Shown: one piece after another, positions 24,395 through 34,872 of the stretch | Layout: the number at the start of each line of letters is the position of its first letter | Position numbering within the stretch: position 1 is the stretch's first letter | Origin: Deltaproteobacteria bacterium | Lineage (GTDB): Bacteria > Myxococcota_A > UBA9160 > UBA4427 | Reading direction: 5' to 3' | Assembly (NCBI GenBank): GCA_016713665.1 | Contig: JADJOR010000008.1 | Span: 62,001 to 126,000, forward strand | DNA: 64,000 nucleotides | Notes under the pieces: generated by a model | Databases searched by the model: none | What the model saw: the letters and a program-made list of their open reading frames with translations, nothing else | Told to the model about the DNA's origin: nothing | Position numbers and translations under genes: made by a program

Positions 24395-25942
24395 GTGGGA
24401 ATGACTCGACCGACCCTGGACAGCTCTGCGCCCGCTCGGCGCCGCTTCGGCGGCTGGGTGCGCAGCTTTGCAGCGGGCGGGCGGCTCGTGGCCTGCGCCC
24501 TGCTCGGCCTCGCGCTCGCCGCCTGCGGCGGCGGCTCGGGGGGCGGGTCGGACGGTGGAGCGGGAACGCCCGACGGCGGGGGCACGCCCGTCGCGACGGA
24601 ACCGGTCGACCTGCCGCCGGGCCAGACCGAGGCGCTGATCGCCTGGGAGCCGTCCCAGGGTGTCGTGACGGGCTACATGGTCTTCCTCTCGCGCAATGGC
24701 CGGTTCTTCCAATTCGATTCGGTCGTCGACGATTCCCGGATGCTCGTGCAGGGCGCGCCCGGAGACGTCGTCCGCATCCTCGTCGCGGCGATCGGTGTCG
24801 ACGACCAGACGAGCTCGACCTCGCCGCCCTCGGTCCCGATCCGTTTTCATGCCGACCCGACCGCGTCCTCCGGCAACGATGGCGGCGCCGGGCTCCCGCC
24901 GGTCGGTGGGGGCGTGCCGGACCCGACACCGGATCCGACACCTGATCCCACGCCTGATCCGACACCTGATCCGACGCCCGATCCCACCCCGGTCGCCGGC
25001 ACCGACGATCCGACGTCGACGGATCCGACGCCGACGGGCGATCCGACTCCGACGACCGACCCCGATCCCGACACGACGCCCGACGCGCCCGTCGACACGA
25101 CGGTGTTGACGTCGACGCTGCGGACGCGGCTCCTGACGGCCGAGCTGAAGGGGACGCTGGCCGGGCTCTCGGCGGCGGCGCGGGCCTGGCTCGCTCCGTG
25201 GCTCTCCGGTGAAGTCCCGACGGAGCTCGATCCGATTGCGACAGCCGAAGGCGAGACCGAAGGCTGGCGCGACGTCGTCTGGCAGGATGCGAGCGGTCAG
25301 CTCTTCGTGTCGGAGGGTTCGACCCTCGCGGCGAGCGACGGGCCGGCCTCGAATCTCGTCCCGACGATCCGGCTGGTCGCGAGCGAGCGCTTCGTCACCC
25401 TCGTGGATCTCGATGCCGATGGCGTGCGCGATTGGGTCGTGGCGGACGATGAGTCGGGCGCGGCCTCGTTCCGCTCCGACGCGAACGCCGAGCCCCGCGC
25501 GGCCCGGGCGGCGGATCAGGCCGACGCGACCCGCCTCGTCGGCAGCGGCGATTTCGACGGCGACGGCCGGGCCGAGCTGCTCTGGCAGAGCGAGGACGGG
25601 GCCCTCGAGCTCGCGCGTCCCGAAGGCCGCCTGCCGGCCCTCGCAACGGGCGCCCTGCTGCCGGCGGGCTACCGGATCGTCGCCGTGGCCGACCTCGACG
25701 GCGATGGCCGCGACGATCTCATCACCCGCGCCGACGACGGGCTCCTCGCCGTCGGCTTCGCGGAGGCCACGATCGTCGGCCTCGGGCTCGCCTGGAGCGC
25801 CGGGCTCCCCGAAGCCGGGGTCGATTCGGAGCTCGTGGCGACCCTCGATCTCGACGACGACGGCCGCGCCGAGCTCGTCTGGCTGACGGAAGGGTCGGCC
25901 GAGATCCGCGGGCTCGGCGAGACCATCTCCCGCGACTTCTGA
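24395..25942 (+). CDS. Repeat-rich lipoprotein with FG-GAP/VCBS-like repeats
   Basis: 515 residues, predicted lipoprotein (lipobox LAAC near residue 44, then a Gly/Ser linker). A fibronectin-III-like domain (about 70-150: EALIAWEPSQGVVTGYMVFL) is followed by a Pro-Asp-Pro-Thr repeat spacer (about 174-200) and a Thr/Asp-rich stretch. The C-terminal half has four calcium-loop repeats: DLDADGVRDW, DFDGDGRAEL, DLDGDGRDDL and DLDDDGRAEL, each followed by a beta-hairpin, as in FG-GAP/VCBS domains. It is likely a surface or periplasmic stalk-and-head protein. Function is unknown; adhesion or polymer binding is a guess. A GTG or second ATG (24401) is an alternative start. Confidence 0.8.
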   Translation: MGMTRPTLDSSAPARRRFGGWVRSFAAGGRLVACALLGLALAACGGGSGGGSDGGAGTPDGGGTPVATEPVDLPPGQTEALIAWEPSQGVVTGYMVFLSRNGRFFQFDSVVDDSRMLVQGAPGDVVRILVAAIGVDDQTSSTSPPSVPIRFHADPTASSGNDGGAGLPPVGGGVPDPTPDPTPDPTPDPTPDPTPDPTPVAGTDDPTSTDPTPTGDPTPTTDPDPDTTPDAPVDTTVLTSTLRTRLLTAELKGTLAGLSAAARAWLAPWLSGEVPTELDPIATAEGETEGWRDVVWQDASGQLFVSEGSTLAASDGPASNLVPTIRLVASERFVTLVDLDADGVRDWVVADDESGAASFRSDANAEPRAARAADQADATRLVGSGDFDGDGRAELLWQSEDGALELARPEGRLPALATGALLPAGYRIVAVADLDGDGRDDLITRADDGLLAVGFAEATIVGLGLAWSAGLPEAGVDSELVATLDLDDDGRAELVWLTEGSAEIRGLGETISRDF

Positions 25943-26010
25943 GCCTCGTTTCTCCGGATTTCCGACGGCGCGATTCAATCTGGCGCGGGGTTGCGCCGAA
26001 CAGTCCGCCC

Positions 26011-26268
26011 ATGGCGATGTCCTGGGATCACCTCCCGCCGAAGCGGGAGAGCGTGGAAGCGTGGCTCGATCGGATCCGACCGGCGCTCGTCGCCGATGGC
26101 GGCAACGTCGAGCTGGTCGGGATCGATCACGACGGGACGGTGCGCATCGCGCTCCAGGGCGCCTGTGCGACCTGTCCGGCGCAGCTCGCGACGCTGCGGG
26201 TCGGCATCGAGGAGCCGCTCAAGCGCGCGCTGCCGGGCATCCAGGCGGTCGTCGTCTCCGAGAGCTGA
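26011..26268 (+). CDS. NifU C-terminal-type Fe-S scaffold (Nfu)
   Basis: An 85-residue NifU C-terminal domain. RPALVADGGNVELVGI, then the cluster-binding CATC (Cys52 and Cys55) in QGACATCPAQLATLRVGIE, is diagnostic. Two such subunits hold one 4Fe-4S cluster and pass it to apoproteins. It is shorter than NfuA, having no degenerate A-type N-domain. The start is ATG at 26011 or 26017. It is alone on its strand, with a bactofilin gene convergent downstream. Confidence 0.9.
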   Translation: MAMSWDHLPPKRESVEAWLDRIRPALVADGGNVELVGIDHDGTVRIALQGACATCPAQLATLRVGIEEPLKRALPGIQAVVVSES

Positions 26269-26413
26269 GAGCCGAGCGCTGAGGACCGGGATCCGAGGGC
26301 TGTGCCTCGCGCGACGAACGCCGGAAGCGGATCGGCTCCAGAAACGAGAGTGGCCCCGCCCCCCGCGTGCTGTACACGGAGAACGGGGCCGGCCCCCCAA
26401 AAATCATCGAAGC

Positions 26414-26932
26414 TCAGGACGGCTTGTGGCTCGGCGCGCCGTTCGCGTTCGCGCTCCCGACCCCGTTCTTGTCGGCGGGATTCGGCGTCGCCTGGCCCTT
26501 GGCGGCGCCCGAGTGGGCGTTCGCGGCGGCGCGGCCCATGCGGACGCTGCCGTTGAGCTGGGCGCCCTCTTCCATCACGATGGTCGGTGCCACGAGGTCG
26601 CCGTTCACGACGGCCGACTTGTGGAGCACGATCTGGCTGCTCGCCTGGATGTCGCCGTCGACGAGGCCCGAGACCATCACGCAGACCGACTTGATGGTCG
26701 CGTGGATCTTGCCCGATTCACCGACGATCAGGGTGTTCTCGCTCGAGATCTCGCCGGTGAAGGTGCCATCGATGCGGACGGTGTCGCGGAACGAGAGCTT
26801 GCCCTCGAACTCGGAGCCCTGGTCGATGAAGGCCGTCAGGTTGCCGAACGCGGCGCCGGTCGAGCTGCTCGTCATCGTTCCGGACCCCGACTCGCTCCCC
26901 GACTTGCCCCGACCGAATCCGCTGATCGCCAT
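26414..26932 (-). CDS. Bactofilin
   Basis: 172 residues: a Gly/Ser-rich N-tail, a bactofilin beta-helix (about 33-133: AFIDQGSEFEGKLSF, RIDGTFTGEI, LIVGESGKI, GDIQASSQIVLHKSAVVNGDL, split here into pieces) and an Ala/Gly/Pro-rich C-tail. Bactofilins assemble without nucleotide into filaments at the membrane or poles. The domain shows the usual Gly and hydrophobic alternation. Upstream is a 162-base gap shared with divergent holB. Confidence 0.93.
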   Translation of the reverse strand: MAISGFGRGKSGSESGSGTMTSSSTGAAFGNLTAFIDQGSEFEGKLSFRDTVRIDGTFTGEISSENTLIVGESGKIHATIKSVCVMVSGLVDGDIQASSQIVLHKSAVVNGDLVAPTIVMEEGAQLNGSVRMGRAAANAHSGAAKGQATPNPADKNGVGSANANGAPSHKPS

Positions 26933-27094
26933 GTGAACCCCCGCGTCCGTTGAGATTGCCGTTGTCCTGCTGATCGACCCGAGGCCCGGGGTTCTTGAGC
27001 GGGAATTCGCGGATTCGAGTGACGGCGGAACGGGTTGCGGGAATCTCTGCGCCGCTGTGACGGCTCACACGCAGCCCGGCTAGACTCGCGGGCC

Positions 27095-28068
27095 ATGTCC
27101 CTCGTCCCTGACCGGCCCGACGCGGCCGACCCCGCCGAGATCCTCGCCCGCGCGATCCCGAACGATCGCGTCCACTCGGGCTATCTCCTGACGGGGGCCC
27201 CCGCTTCGACGACCGCGGCGGCGCTCGCCTTCGCCCGGGCACTCGTCTGCGAAGCGGGCCGCGGCCGGGCGTGCGAGACCTGCCACGCCTGCCACAGCTC
27301 GCGCATCGGCGCAGCGGCGACGGGCGCCGACGACGCGTCCGTGGGCGCGCCACCGATCGCCCTCGACGGCGACGGCAAGCGCGGCCCGACCTATCGCCAC
27401 GTCGGCGACCATCCCGCCCTCTTCTGGGTCGCCCGCGGCCACGACGATACGCGCATCAAGATCGGCCAGATCCGCGACCTGCAGAGCGCGCTGCGCCTGC
27501 GCGGCTTCGAGTCGGGACGGCGGGCGGCGATCGTCGAGGGCGCAGAATCGATGAGCACGTCGGCGCAGAACGCGCTGCTTCGGATCCTCGAGGAGCCGCC
27601 GCCGCGTACGACCCTCGTGCTGGTCGCCGCCCGGGCGTCGGCGCTCGTCGCGACGATCCGCTCGCGCTGCGTGCGGGTGCGCTTTCCCGCCGAGCCGGAG
27701 GTCGCGCTGCGCGATCCCGCGATGCCCGCGGAGACGGCCGGGATCGTGGCCCTGCTCGACGACCTGCGCGGCCGCTCGCCGGGGCAGATCCTCGACGCGG
27801 CCGAGACCTATCGCGGCGCCCGCGCCGAGGCGGCGGAGTCCGTGGCGCTCCTGATCGACGTCTCCGGCGCCTGGCTGCGCGAGCGGGTCACCGCCCGCGT
27901 CCTGCGCGGCGAGCGCCCCGGCCCACGCGAGCTCGACGCCCACAAGAGCCTGCTCCAGCTGCGTCGCGACCTCGTGCAGCGCAACGCGAATCCCCAGATG
28001 GTGGCCGAGCGGTTGCTCTTCGGCCTGCGCGACGTCGCCGGGGACGCCGTCGGGAAGAGCCGCGCCTG

Positions 28069-28069
<1 letters not shown>
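27095..28069 (+). CDS. holB: DNA polymerase III delta-prime-type subunit
   Basis: 324 residues of the clamp-loader AAA+ family. A degenerate P-loop (TGAPASTTAAALAF) replaces the GKT motif, as in delta-prime. A Cys-rich zinc site (ACETCHACH) follows. The catalytic-relevant elements SMSTSAQNALLRILEEPPP and the SRC arginine-finger motif in ATIRSRCVRV are intact. It cannot hydrolyse ATP itself but supplies the arginine finger to DnaX. The ATG at 27095 was chosen because the in-frame ATG at 27035 gives an odd extension. Its stop overlaps tatD by one base. Confidence 0.9.
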
Positions 28070-28860
<791 letters not shown>

Positions 28861-28950
28861 GGGGCCGGCCGAGCGGCCCGATCGAGCGGCCGCGCACGGA
28901 CCGTAAGCCGAACCGTCCGAGAGCCGGAACGAAAAGGAGAAGAGCGCCCG

Positions 28951-29766
28951 ATGACCCTCGTCTCGACCGACCGCGCCGTCGCCCAACGTCTCTTCCTGGC
29001 CCGCGAGGTCGCGCTCCGCGCGGGCGCCGTCCAGCGCGAGCGCTACGAGACCGTGCTGGCGATCGCGTCGAAGAGCGCCTCGATCGATCTCGTGACCGAG
29101 GTCGACCGCGCCTGCGAGGCCCTGATCGTCGAGGCGATCCGCGCGACCTTCCCCGCCGACGCGATCCTCGCCGAAGAAGGGGGCGTCGGCGCGGCGGAGG
29201 GCGCCCTGTTCCGCTGGGTGATCGATCCCCTCGACGGCACCACGAACTTCGCCCACGGCTTCCCGCGCTTCTGCGTCTCGATCGGCGTCGAGCGCGCGGG
29301 GGAGCGCACGCTCGGCGTCGTCTACGACCCGCTCCTCGACGAGCGCTTCGAAACGGTGCGCGGGTGCGGGGCGTGGCTCGGCTCGCGCCGGCTCGCGGTC
29401 TCGCGGGAGACGCAGTTCGGGCGCGGCCTCTTCGCGACGGGCTTTCCGTACGACGTCCACACGAGCGACGACGACAATCTCGAGGCCTTCGCCGCGGTCG
29501 TGAAGTCGGCGCGGGGCATCCGGCGCGACGGCAGCGCGGCGCTCGACCTGTGTTATGTCGCCGCCGGTCGCGTCGACGGCTACTGGGAGCGCAAGCTCCA
29601 CGCCTGGGACGTCGCCGCGGGCATCCTGCTCGTCGAGGAGGCCGGGGGCCGCGTCAGCGACGAGCGGGGCGGCCCCGTCGATCCCTCCGGCCGCGAGCTC
29701 GTGGCGACCAACGGGTCGCTCCACGAGGCGTTGATCGAGCGGATCCAGCGGCGCGGGAGCCGTTGA
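28951..29766 (+). CDS. suhB: Inositol monophosphatase family protein
   Basis: 271 residues with the magnesium-phosphatase signature: ILAEEGG (Glu75/76), WVIDPLDGTTNF (Asp92, Asp95) and the second motif WDVAAGILLVEEAGG. It could act on inositol phosphate or be SuhB-like with a role in rRNA transcription; sequence cannot tell. AGGAG lies upstream of the ATG. It follows tatD by 90 bases and is convergent with the DUF4340 gene. Confidence 0.88.
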   Translation: MTLVSTDRAVAQRLFLAREVALRAGAVQRERYETVLAIASKSASIDLVTEVDRACEALIVEAIRATFPADAILAEEGGVGAAEGALFRWVIDPLDGTTNFAHGFPRFCVSIGVERAGERTLGVVYDPLLDERFETVRGCGAWLGSRRLAVSRETQFGRGLFATGFPYDVHTSDDDNLEAFAAVVKSARGIRRDGSAALDLCYVAAGRVDGYWERKLHAWDVAAGILLVEEAGGRVSDERGGPVDPSGRELVATNGSLHEALIERIQRRGSR

Positions 29767-29796
29767 GCCGGCGGCCTCGGCGCGCGGGATCGCCGC

Positions 29797-31326
29797 CTAA
29801 TCCGCTTCGCACGCCTCGCCCGCTGCGCTCGACCCCGACGCGGACCCGGCCGAGGGCTCGGCCTCGGCTTCGGCTTCGGCTTCGGGCTCGGGCTCGGGCC
29901 GGCGGCCATAGCGCTCGTCGAAGGTCGCGAGGTCGAGGGGCAGCGCCTCCGCGAGCGAGGCCGCGAGCGCGTAGACGACCGACTCCCCCGTGCGCCGGGC
30001 GAAGAGCCCGCGCGCCGGATCGAGGCGCCCGAGCTCGATTCCGATCGCCGCGCCCGATTCGTCCGCGGACTTCAGAAGGAACCGAGCCGCCACCGGCTCG
30101 AGCCCGATGCTCGCGAGCTCCGCCGCGCCCATCTCGTCCGCCACGATCTGCTCCGCTCGGAGCGTCGCGAGCGTGTCGGCGAGGGACGACACCGCATCGG
30201 GCTCGATCTCGCGCCCTTCGCCCGACCAACCCGCGTCGCCGCGGCGGAGCACGATCGGGTCGCCGCCCGCGAACGCGAGCTCGATCCGCTCGAGAGCGCC
30301 CGGGGCGAGATCGACGAGCTGCCGGTCGCGATAGGCGTCGCGCTCGCGCACGAAATCCTCGAGGCGCTCGGGCGCGAGGCGATACAGGCGCCCCTCGCTC
30401 TCGACGATCCGGGATCCCCCCTCGAGGCCGGCGATCCGGATCGAGCGCGTCGCCTCTTCGTCCGACGCCTGCGGAGCCCCCGAGCCGCTCGCCTCCGCGG
30501 CGCCCTCTGCGCGCGAATCCTCCGCCCCACGCTCCGTGAGGCGCAGCTCGAGGGCCGTCTCCTTCAGCGCCGCCTCGACCGCCACCGTCCGCTCGTCGAG
30601 GAAGCCCGTCGCCTGCAGATACTCGAGATTCGAGATCAGCTCGCGCACCGTCTGCTGATCCGCCCGCGCCGCGATCGGCCTCCGGATCTGCCAGACCTCG
30701 CTCGCGTCGCGCTCGAGCTCGACCGCCGTCGTCGACTCGGCCTCGGGCCAGGCGATCACGAGCCTGGCGAGGGCCTCGGGCGCGAGGCGCACGATGCGGC
30801 GATCGCGCAGCTCGGTGAGGCCGTGCTTGAGCGCGTTCAGGCGATAGCTCTCGACGTAGGCGACCTCGTCCGCCTCGTCGGCGCGGACGTAGACGTTGCC
30901 GCCGACGGGCGTCGGGCGTCCGACTGCGAGCGCGTGGCTCGCACCCTTCGCCTCGAATCGCACGATCCGGGCCGCGTCCCCGAGACCGAACTGGGCGAGA
31001 TCCCCGGGCGCCGACGCGACGGAGCCCGCGCGCGCGAGTCCCGCGAGCGCGCTCGTGATCGCGTCGAGAGCCGTCGCGTCGCCCGCGCCCTCGATCGGCG
31101 AGACGACGCGCCAATCGCCCTCCCGGCGCTCGAAGCGCGCGGTGATCCCGTCGGACGTCGTCAGCTCGAGCGACTCGATCGAGTCCGCTTCGAGGCCGGC
31201 GAAGATCTGCTTCTCGGCTTCGCGCTCCGTCTCCCGCCCCGTCTCCCCTTCGATCTCGTAGAAATAGACGAAGGCCCCGAGCACGAGCGCCACGAGGGCG
31301 AGCAGACCCGTCGTCCTCGGATTCAT
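29797..31326 (-). CDS. DUF4340 domain protein of the ABC/GldG module
   Basis: 509 residues: an N-terminal membrane anchor (about 8-24, LLALVALVLGAFVYFYE), then a periplasmic part with repeated DUF4340-type beta segments (GDWRVVSPI, AYVESYRLNAL, ERIELAFAGGDPIVLRR). The last 40 residues are Glu/Ala repeats and Ser/Gly-rich. Such proteins accompany GldA-GldF-GldG-type ABC-2 systems. It starts 10 bases before the gldG-like stop, so it is the last gene of the operon. Function is unknown, and gliding is only one possibility. Confidence 0.85.
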   Translation of the reverse strand: MNPRTTGLLALVALVLGAFVYFYEIEGETGRETEREAEKQIFAGLEADSIESLELTTSDGITARFERREGDWRVVSPIEGAGDATALDAITSALAGLARAGSVASAPGDLAQFGLGDAARIVRFEAKGASHALAVGRPTPVGGNVYVRADEADEVAYVESYRLNALKHGLTELRDRRIVRLAPEALARLVIAWPEAESTTAVELERDASEVWQIRRPIAARADQQTVRELISNLEYLQATGFLDERTVAVEAALKETALELRLTERGAEDSRAEGAAEASGSGAPQASDEEATRSIRIAGLEGGSRIVESEGRLYRLAPERLEDFVRERDAYRDRQLVDLAPGALERIELAFAGGDPIVLRRGDAGWSGEGREIEPDAVSSLADTLATLRAEQIVADEMGAAELASIGLEPVAARFLLKSADESGAAIGIELGRLDPARGLFARRTGESVVYALAASLAEALPLDLATFDERYGRRPEPEPEAEAEAEAEPSAGSASGSSAAGEACEAD

Positions 31327-31335
31327 CGCAGACCC

Positions 31336-32995
31336 CTAACCCTGTGCCTTCCGGCGCGACCACCAGACGAGCACGCCCACGACCGCGATCGCCTCGGGCA
31401 CGACGAGCAGCGAGAGGAACTGCAGGAAGCGGAACTGGTCCTGGGACATCTCGAAGGAGGAGGCCCGGGACACGTTCGGCCGGAGGGTGATCGACTCGAC
31501 CTCGCCGGCGAGCCAGTTGACCGAGTTGACGAAGAGGTCGCGATTGCGCAGGTCGTCGAGGTACTGGTTCGTCGCGAAATCCGAGTCGCCGAACACGACG
31601 AGGCGACCCGGCTTCTTCTCGCCCGCCGCGGTGTCCGTCCCCGCCCCGCCGCTCGCGCTGCTCGGCGTGCCCGCGACCGCGATCGGCACCGGCCCGAGCA
31701 GGTCGTTCTCACCGAGCTCGGCGCGGCCGCTCTCGCGCCAGGCATCGAGATCGCGCTCCGCCCACGAGTCCCGGCTCGTGCGGACGAGGACCGTGAAGTC
31801 CGCGGCCGAGGCGGGTTCGAGCTCGACGCTGCGGACCATCGGGAAGAGCGTGGGCTCGCGCAGGACGCGGGTGATCTCGTGGGTCCCGTCGTATTCCTGG
31901 GCGAGCGGGGTCGTCGCCTGACCGAAGATCGCGAGCGCCCGATCGACGACGACGTCGTCGCCGAGGACGACGCCGAAGCCCCTGCAGGAGCGGGTAGACG
32001 TTGGTCTGCGCGCGGGGATCGACGGCGACGAAGAGCGCGCCGCCCCGCTCGACGTACCGCGCGAGCGCCGCGAGCTCGCCGTCGAGGAAGGGGCGCGTCG
32101 GTCCGGCGATCACGACGGCCGCCGCATCCTCTGGGACGTCCGACTGGGTCGCGAGCAGGAGACTCGCGACCTCGTAGGTCTCGTTGACCAGCGCATCGGC
32201 CGCGCGCCCGAAGCTGTCGGGGCCCGTCGCGTGGGCGCTCTTCGGCGCCGGCGGATGGCCCGGCATCGGCGGCTCCGCCTGATCGTCGGGGCCGGGCTCG
32301 ATCGTCCGCTCGTTGTGGCCCGTCAGGAAGTAGATCGTCTTGTCCTTGCTCTTCACGAGCTTCTGGAGCGCGTTCGTGACGGCGGACTCGGTGAACTCGG
32401 TCAAGGTCGTGGCCTCGCCCGAGGCCAGCGCGATGCGGACGACGCCGCGCGCGAGGTCCTCGGTCCCGAGGCCGAGCTCCTCGATCATGCCCGGCGCATC
32501 GTTGGGCTCGACGAACGTCAGCTCGACCCGCTCTCGATTCTCGAAGGCGTAGCGATCGAGCAGGTCGCGGACCGGGGGCGCCTCGCTCTCGGCGAAGAAG
32601 GCGGTGATCGCGACGTCCTGGTCGAGCTTCGCGAGCAGGCCCTTCGTCTGCTCGGAGAGGGTGTGGACCTGCGACTCGCTGACGTCGAAGCGGTGGGCGT
32701 GGCGGGCCGAGAGGAAGGCCACGAAACCGAGGATCGCGATCGAGAAGACGGCGCCGAGGACCGCGCTCGTCCCGTAGCGACCGGCCCGCCGCGAGGCCCC
32801 GGTCTGCACCCGCTCGCGCAGCGTGTCGAGGCTCATGAAGACCGAGGCGGCCAGCAGGACGAGCCCGACCGCCAGGTTGCCGACGATCCAGATCGGATCC
32901 GAGAAGGGCTGGAGCACGGCGAGCAGCGCCGTCAGCAGCCCGAACGCGAGGGCGACGCCGCCGAGCCCCGCGAGCAGCAGTGCGGTTCCCGTCAT
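31336..32995 (-). CDS. GldG-like ABC auxiliary protein, probable frameshift
   Basis: A membrane-anchored periplasmic protein of the GldG/ABC-transporter auxiliary family. Hydrophobic segments occur at about 5-30, 38-53 and 78-92, then the domain runs through LLAKLDQDVAITAFFAE, TIYFLTGHNERTIEPG and GGALFVAVDPRAQTNVYPLLQ. After that the frame breaks. Skipping one G of the run at 31979-31982 resumes with GFGVVLGDDVVVDRALAIFG and continues to the true end (FVNSVNWLAGEVESI, C-terminal transmembrane segment) at 31336. The restored protein has about 552 residues. The gene starts at the gldF-type stop with no gap and overlaps nothing. Confidence 0.85.
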
Positions 32996-33796
32996 CTATC
33001 TCCACCTCGCCGATTCGATCACGGTCTTCGAGAGCACGAGGAAGATCGCGCTCGCCACCGCGTAGTAGGCGAGATCGCCCGTGTCGATCAGGCCCTGGAG
33101 CATGCGGTCGACGTGGCTGCCGGTCGCCATCCAGCGCACGACCTCTGCGACCTTCGAGTCCGCCGCGACGCCGCTCCCCGACATCGAGATGTCGACGATG
33201 AAGGGCAGCATCATGCCGAGGATCAGCAGCAGCACGAAGGTGAAGATGAACGCGACGAGCTGGTTGCGGGTCACCGACGAGGCGAAGACTCCGACCGCGA
33301 CGTAGGTCACGCTCACGAGCCAGAGACAGAGCATCCCCGCGAGCGTCTTGCCGAGCTCGGGCTCGCCGTAGTGGAAGAGCAGCGCCGGGAAGAAGCCCGC
33401 GATCGCCGTCAGGATCGTCACGAACTCGACGCCCGCCAGGAACTTCCCGAGCACGATGTCCCAGATCGTGATCGGGCTCGTGAGCAGCAGCTCGTCGGTC
33501 CCGTTCGCCTTCTCGCTGGCGACGAGCCCCATCGTCACCGCCGGCAGCAGGAAGAGCACGATCACCCACATCGACCCGATGAAGGGCTCGATCAGGTTGT
33601 CGTTCAGGTTCATCGTCTCGATCTGCTCGAGCATCTGGAACTGCTGGAGCTGGAGCTGGCGCTCGTGGAAGGTCAGCAGGCTCACGAGGAAGAAGGTCCC
33701 CGCGATCACGCTCCAGAGCGTCAGCACGACGTAGGCGACCGGCGAGAGGAAGAGCGAGCGCAGCTCGCGCGAAGCGATCGTCAGCGTGTGTCTCAT
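32996..33796 (-). CDS. ABC-2 type permease (GldF-like)
   Basis: A 266-residue integral membrane protein with about six transmembrane segments (for example 21-42, 74-96, 122-146, 157-175, 181-205, 239-259). EKANGTDELLLTSPI after the second segment is a conserved ABC-2 permease feature. It pairs with the ATPase gene just upstream and the GldG-like protein downstream. Its ATG overlaps the ATPase stop as ATGA. The exported substrate is unknown. Confidence 0.9.
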   Translation of the reverse strand: MRHTLTIASRELRSLFLSPVAYVVLTLWSVIAGTFFLVSLLTFHERQLQLQQFQMLEQIETMNLNDNLIEPFIGSMWVIVLFLLPAVTMGLVASEKANGTDELLLTSPITIWDIVLGKFLAGVEFVTILTAIAGFFPALLFHYGEPELGKTLAGMLCLWLVSVTYVAVGVFASSVTRNQLVAFIFTFVLLLILGMMLPFIVDISMSGSGVAADSKVAEVVRWMATGSHVDRMLQGLIDTGDLAYYAVASAIFLVLSKTVIESARWR

Positions 33797-34632
33797 GCCG
33801 CCCCCTTTTCCACGGCGTCGGCCGCGTCCCGCGTCATGACCCGCGTGAAGACCTCCTCGAGGGCGACGCCGCCCTTCGTCAGCTCCGCGAGCGGCTGGTC
33901 GAGGACCTTCTGGCCCCGGCCGATCAGGATCACGCGCTGACAGATCGCCTCGACCTCGGGCAGGATGTGGGTCGAGAGGATCACGGTCTGATGGCCCGAG
34001 CGGGAGAGATCGGCGATCAGGGCGCGGATCTCGCGGATCTGGATCGGATCGAGGCCGACGGTCGGCTCGTCGAGGACGAGGACCTGGGGATCGTGGACGA
34101 TCGCCTGGGCGAGCCCGACCCGCTGGCGATAGCCCTTCGAGAGCTGGCGGATCTCGCGGCCGCGGACCGAGGCGAGGCCACAGCGCTCGAGCGCCCGATC
34201 GACCGCCGCCCGGCGCTTCGCCCGGGGCACGTCCTTCAAGCGGGCGACGAAGTCGACGTAGGAGGCCGGCGTCATCTCGGGGTAGAGCGGCGGCGTCTCC
34301 GGCAGGTAGCCGATGGCCCGTCGCGCGGCGATCGGATCGGAGAAGACGTCGTGGCCCGCGATCCGCGCCGTCCCGTCCGTCGCCGGCAGAAAGCCCGTCA
34401 GGATCCGCATCACCGTCGTCTTGCCGGCCCCGTTAGGCCCGAGGAATCCGACGACCTCCCCCGCCCGCACGCTGAACGAGAGGTTGCGGACGGCCTCGTG
34501 GTCGCCGTAGCGCTTGCAGAGCCCCTCGACCTCGATCGCGAGGGGCGCGGCCCTTTCCCCGGCCGGGCGCGCATCGCCCCCGGCTTCGCGATTCGAGTCG
34601 CGGTTCGCCTCGCGGTTCTTCTGGTCCGTCAC
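33793..34632 (-). CDS. ABC-2 ATPase subunit (GldA-like)
   Basis: 279 residues from a GTG at 34632, preceded by GAGGGGG. A polar N-tail of about 30 residues precedes the ATPase domain: Walker A GPNGAGKTT, signature LSKGYRQRVGLAQ, Walker B VLVLDEPTVGLD and the H-loop THILPEVE. This is the energy subunit for the downstream ABC-2 permease and GldG-like protein. The longer in-frame reading to 35388 runs antisense through the glycosyltransferase and is rejected. The start codon remains uncertain. Confidence 0.9.
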   Translation of the reverse strand: MTDQKNREANRDSNREAGGDARPAGERAAPLAIEVEGLCKRYGDHEAVRNLSFSVRAGEVVGFLGPNGAGKTTVMRILTGFLPATDGTARIAGHDVFSDPIAARRAIGYLPETPPLYPEMTPASYVDFVARLKDVPRAKRRAAVDRALERCGLASVRGREIRQLSKGYRQRVGLAQAIVHDPQVLVLDEPTVGLDPIQIREIRALIADLSRSGHQTVILSTHILPEVEAICQRVILIGRGQKVLDQPLAELTKGGVALEEVFTRVMTRDAADAVEKGAA

Positions 34633-34872
34633 GCGGTCCGATCCCCCTCGATCCTTCGCGATGGCTCGCGTTGCGTCGTGTTTCGTCGCGTTTCCTGGCG
34701 TCGCTGGCCCGCCTGCGCGGGTCCGACGGGGCGATGCCCGGGGCATCGGGAACCGGTGGACCAGCGGGCGCGCGAATATTTGCGGCATCCCGCCAAACGA
34801 GTCAAGACGCGCGGGCGAATCGACCTGCGCGACACCGCCCGACGGCGGCGCGTTCCGGGGGCGCCCGATCGA

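Noticed and set aside
26350..26400. Rho-independent terminator between the Nfu and bactofilin genes
   Set aside because: Only a 7-bp stem with a 25-base loop, and no T-run in either direction.
29767..29800. Bidirectional terminator between suhB and the DUF4340 gene
   Set aside because: A 6-bp stem that overlaps the stop codon is too weak in this GC-rich sequence to claim.
33967..34872. A plus-strand frame upstream of the glycosyltransferase, in frame with it
   Set aside because: It runs antisense to the ABC ATPase gene and lacks conserved residues. The ATG at 34873 starts the real protein.
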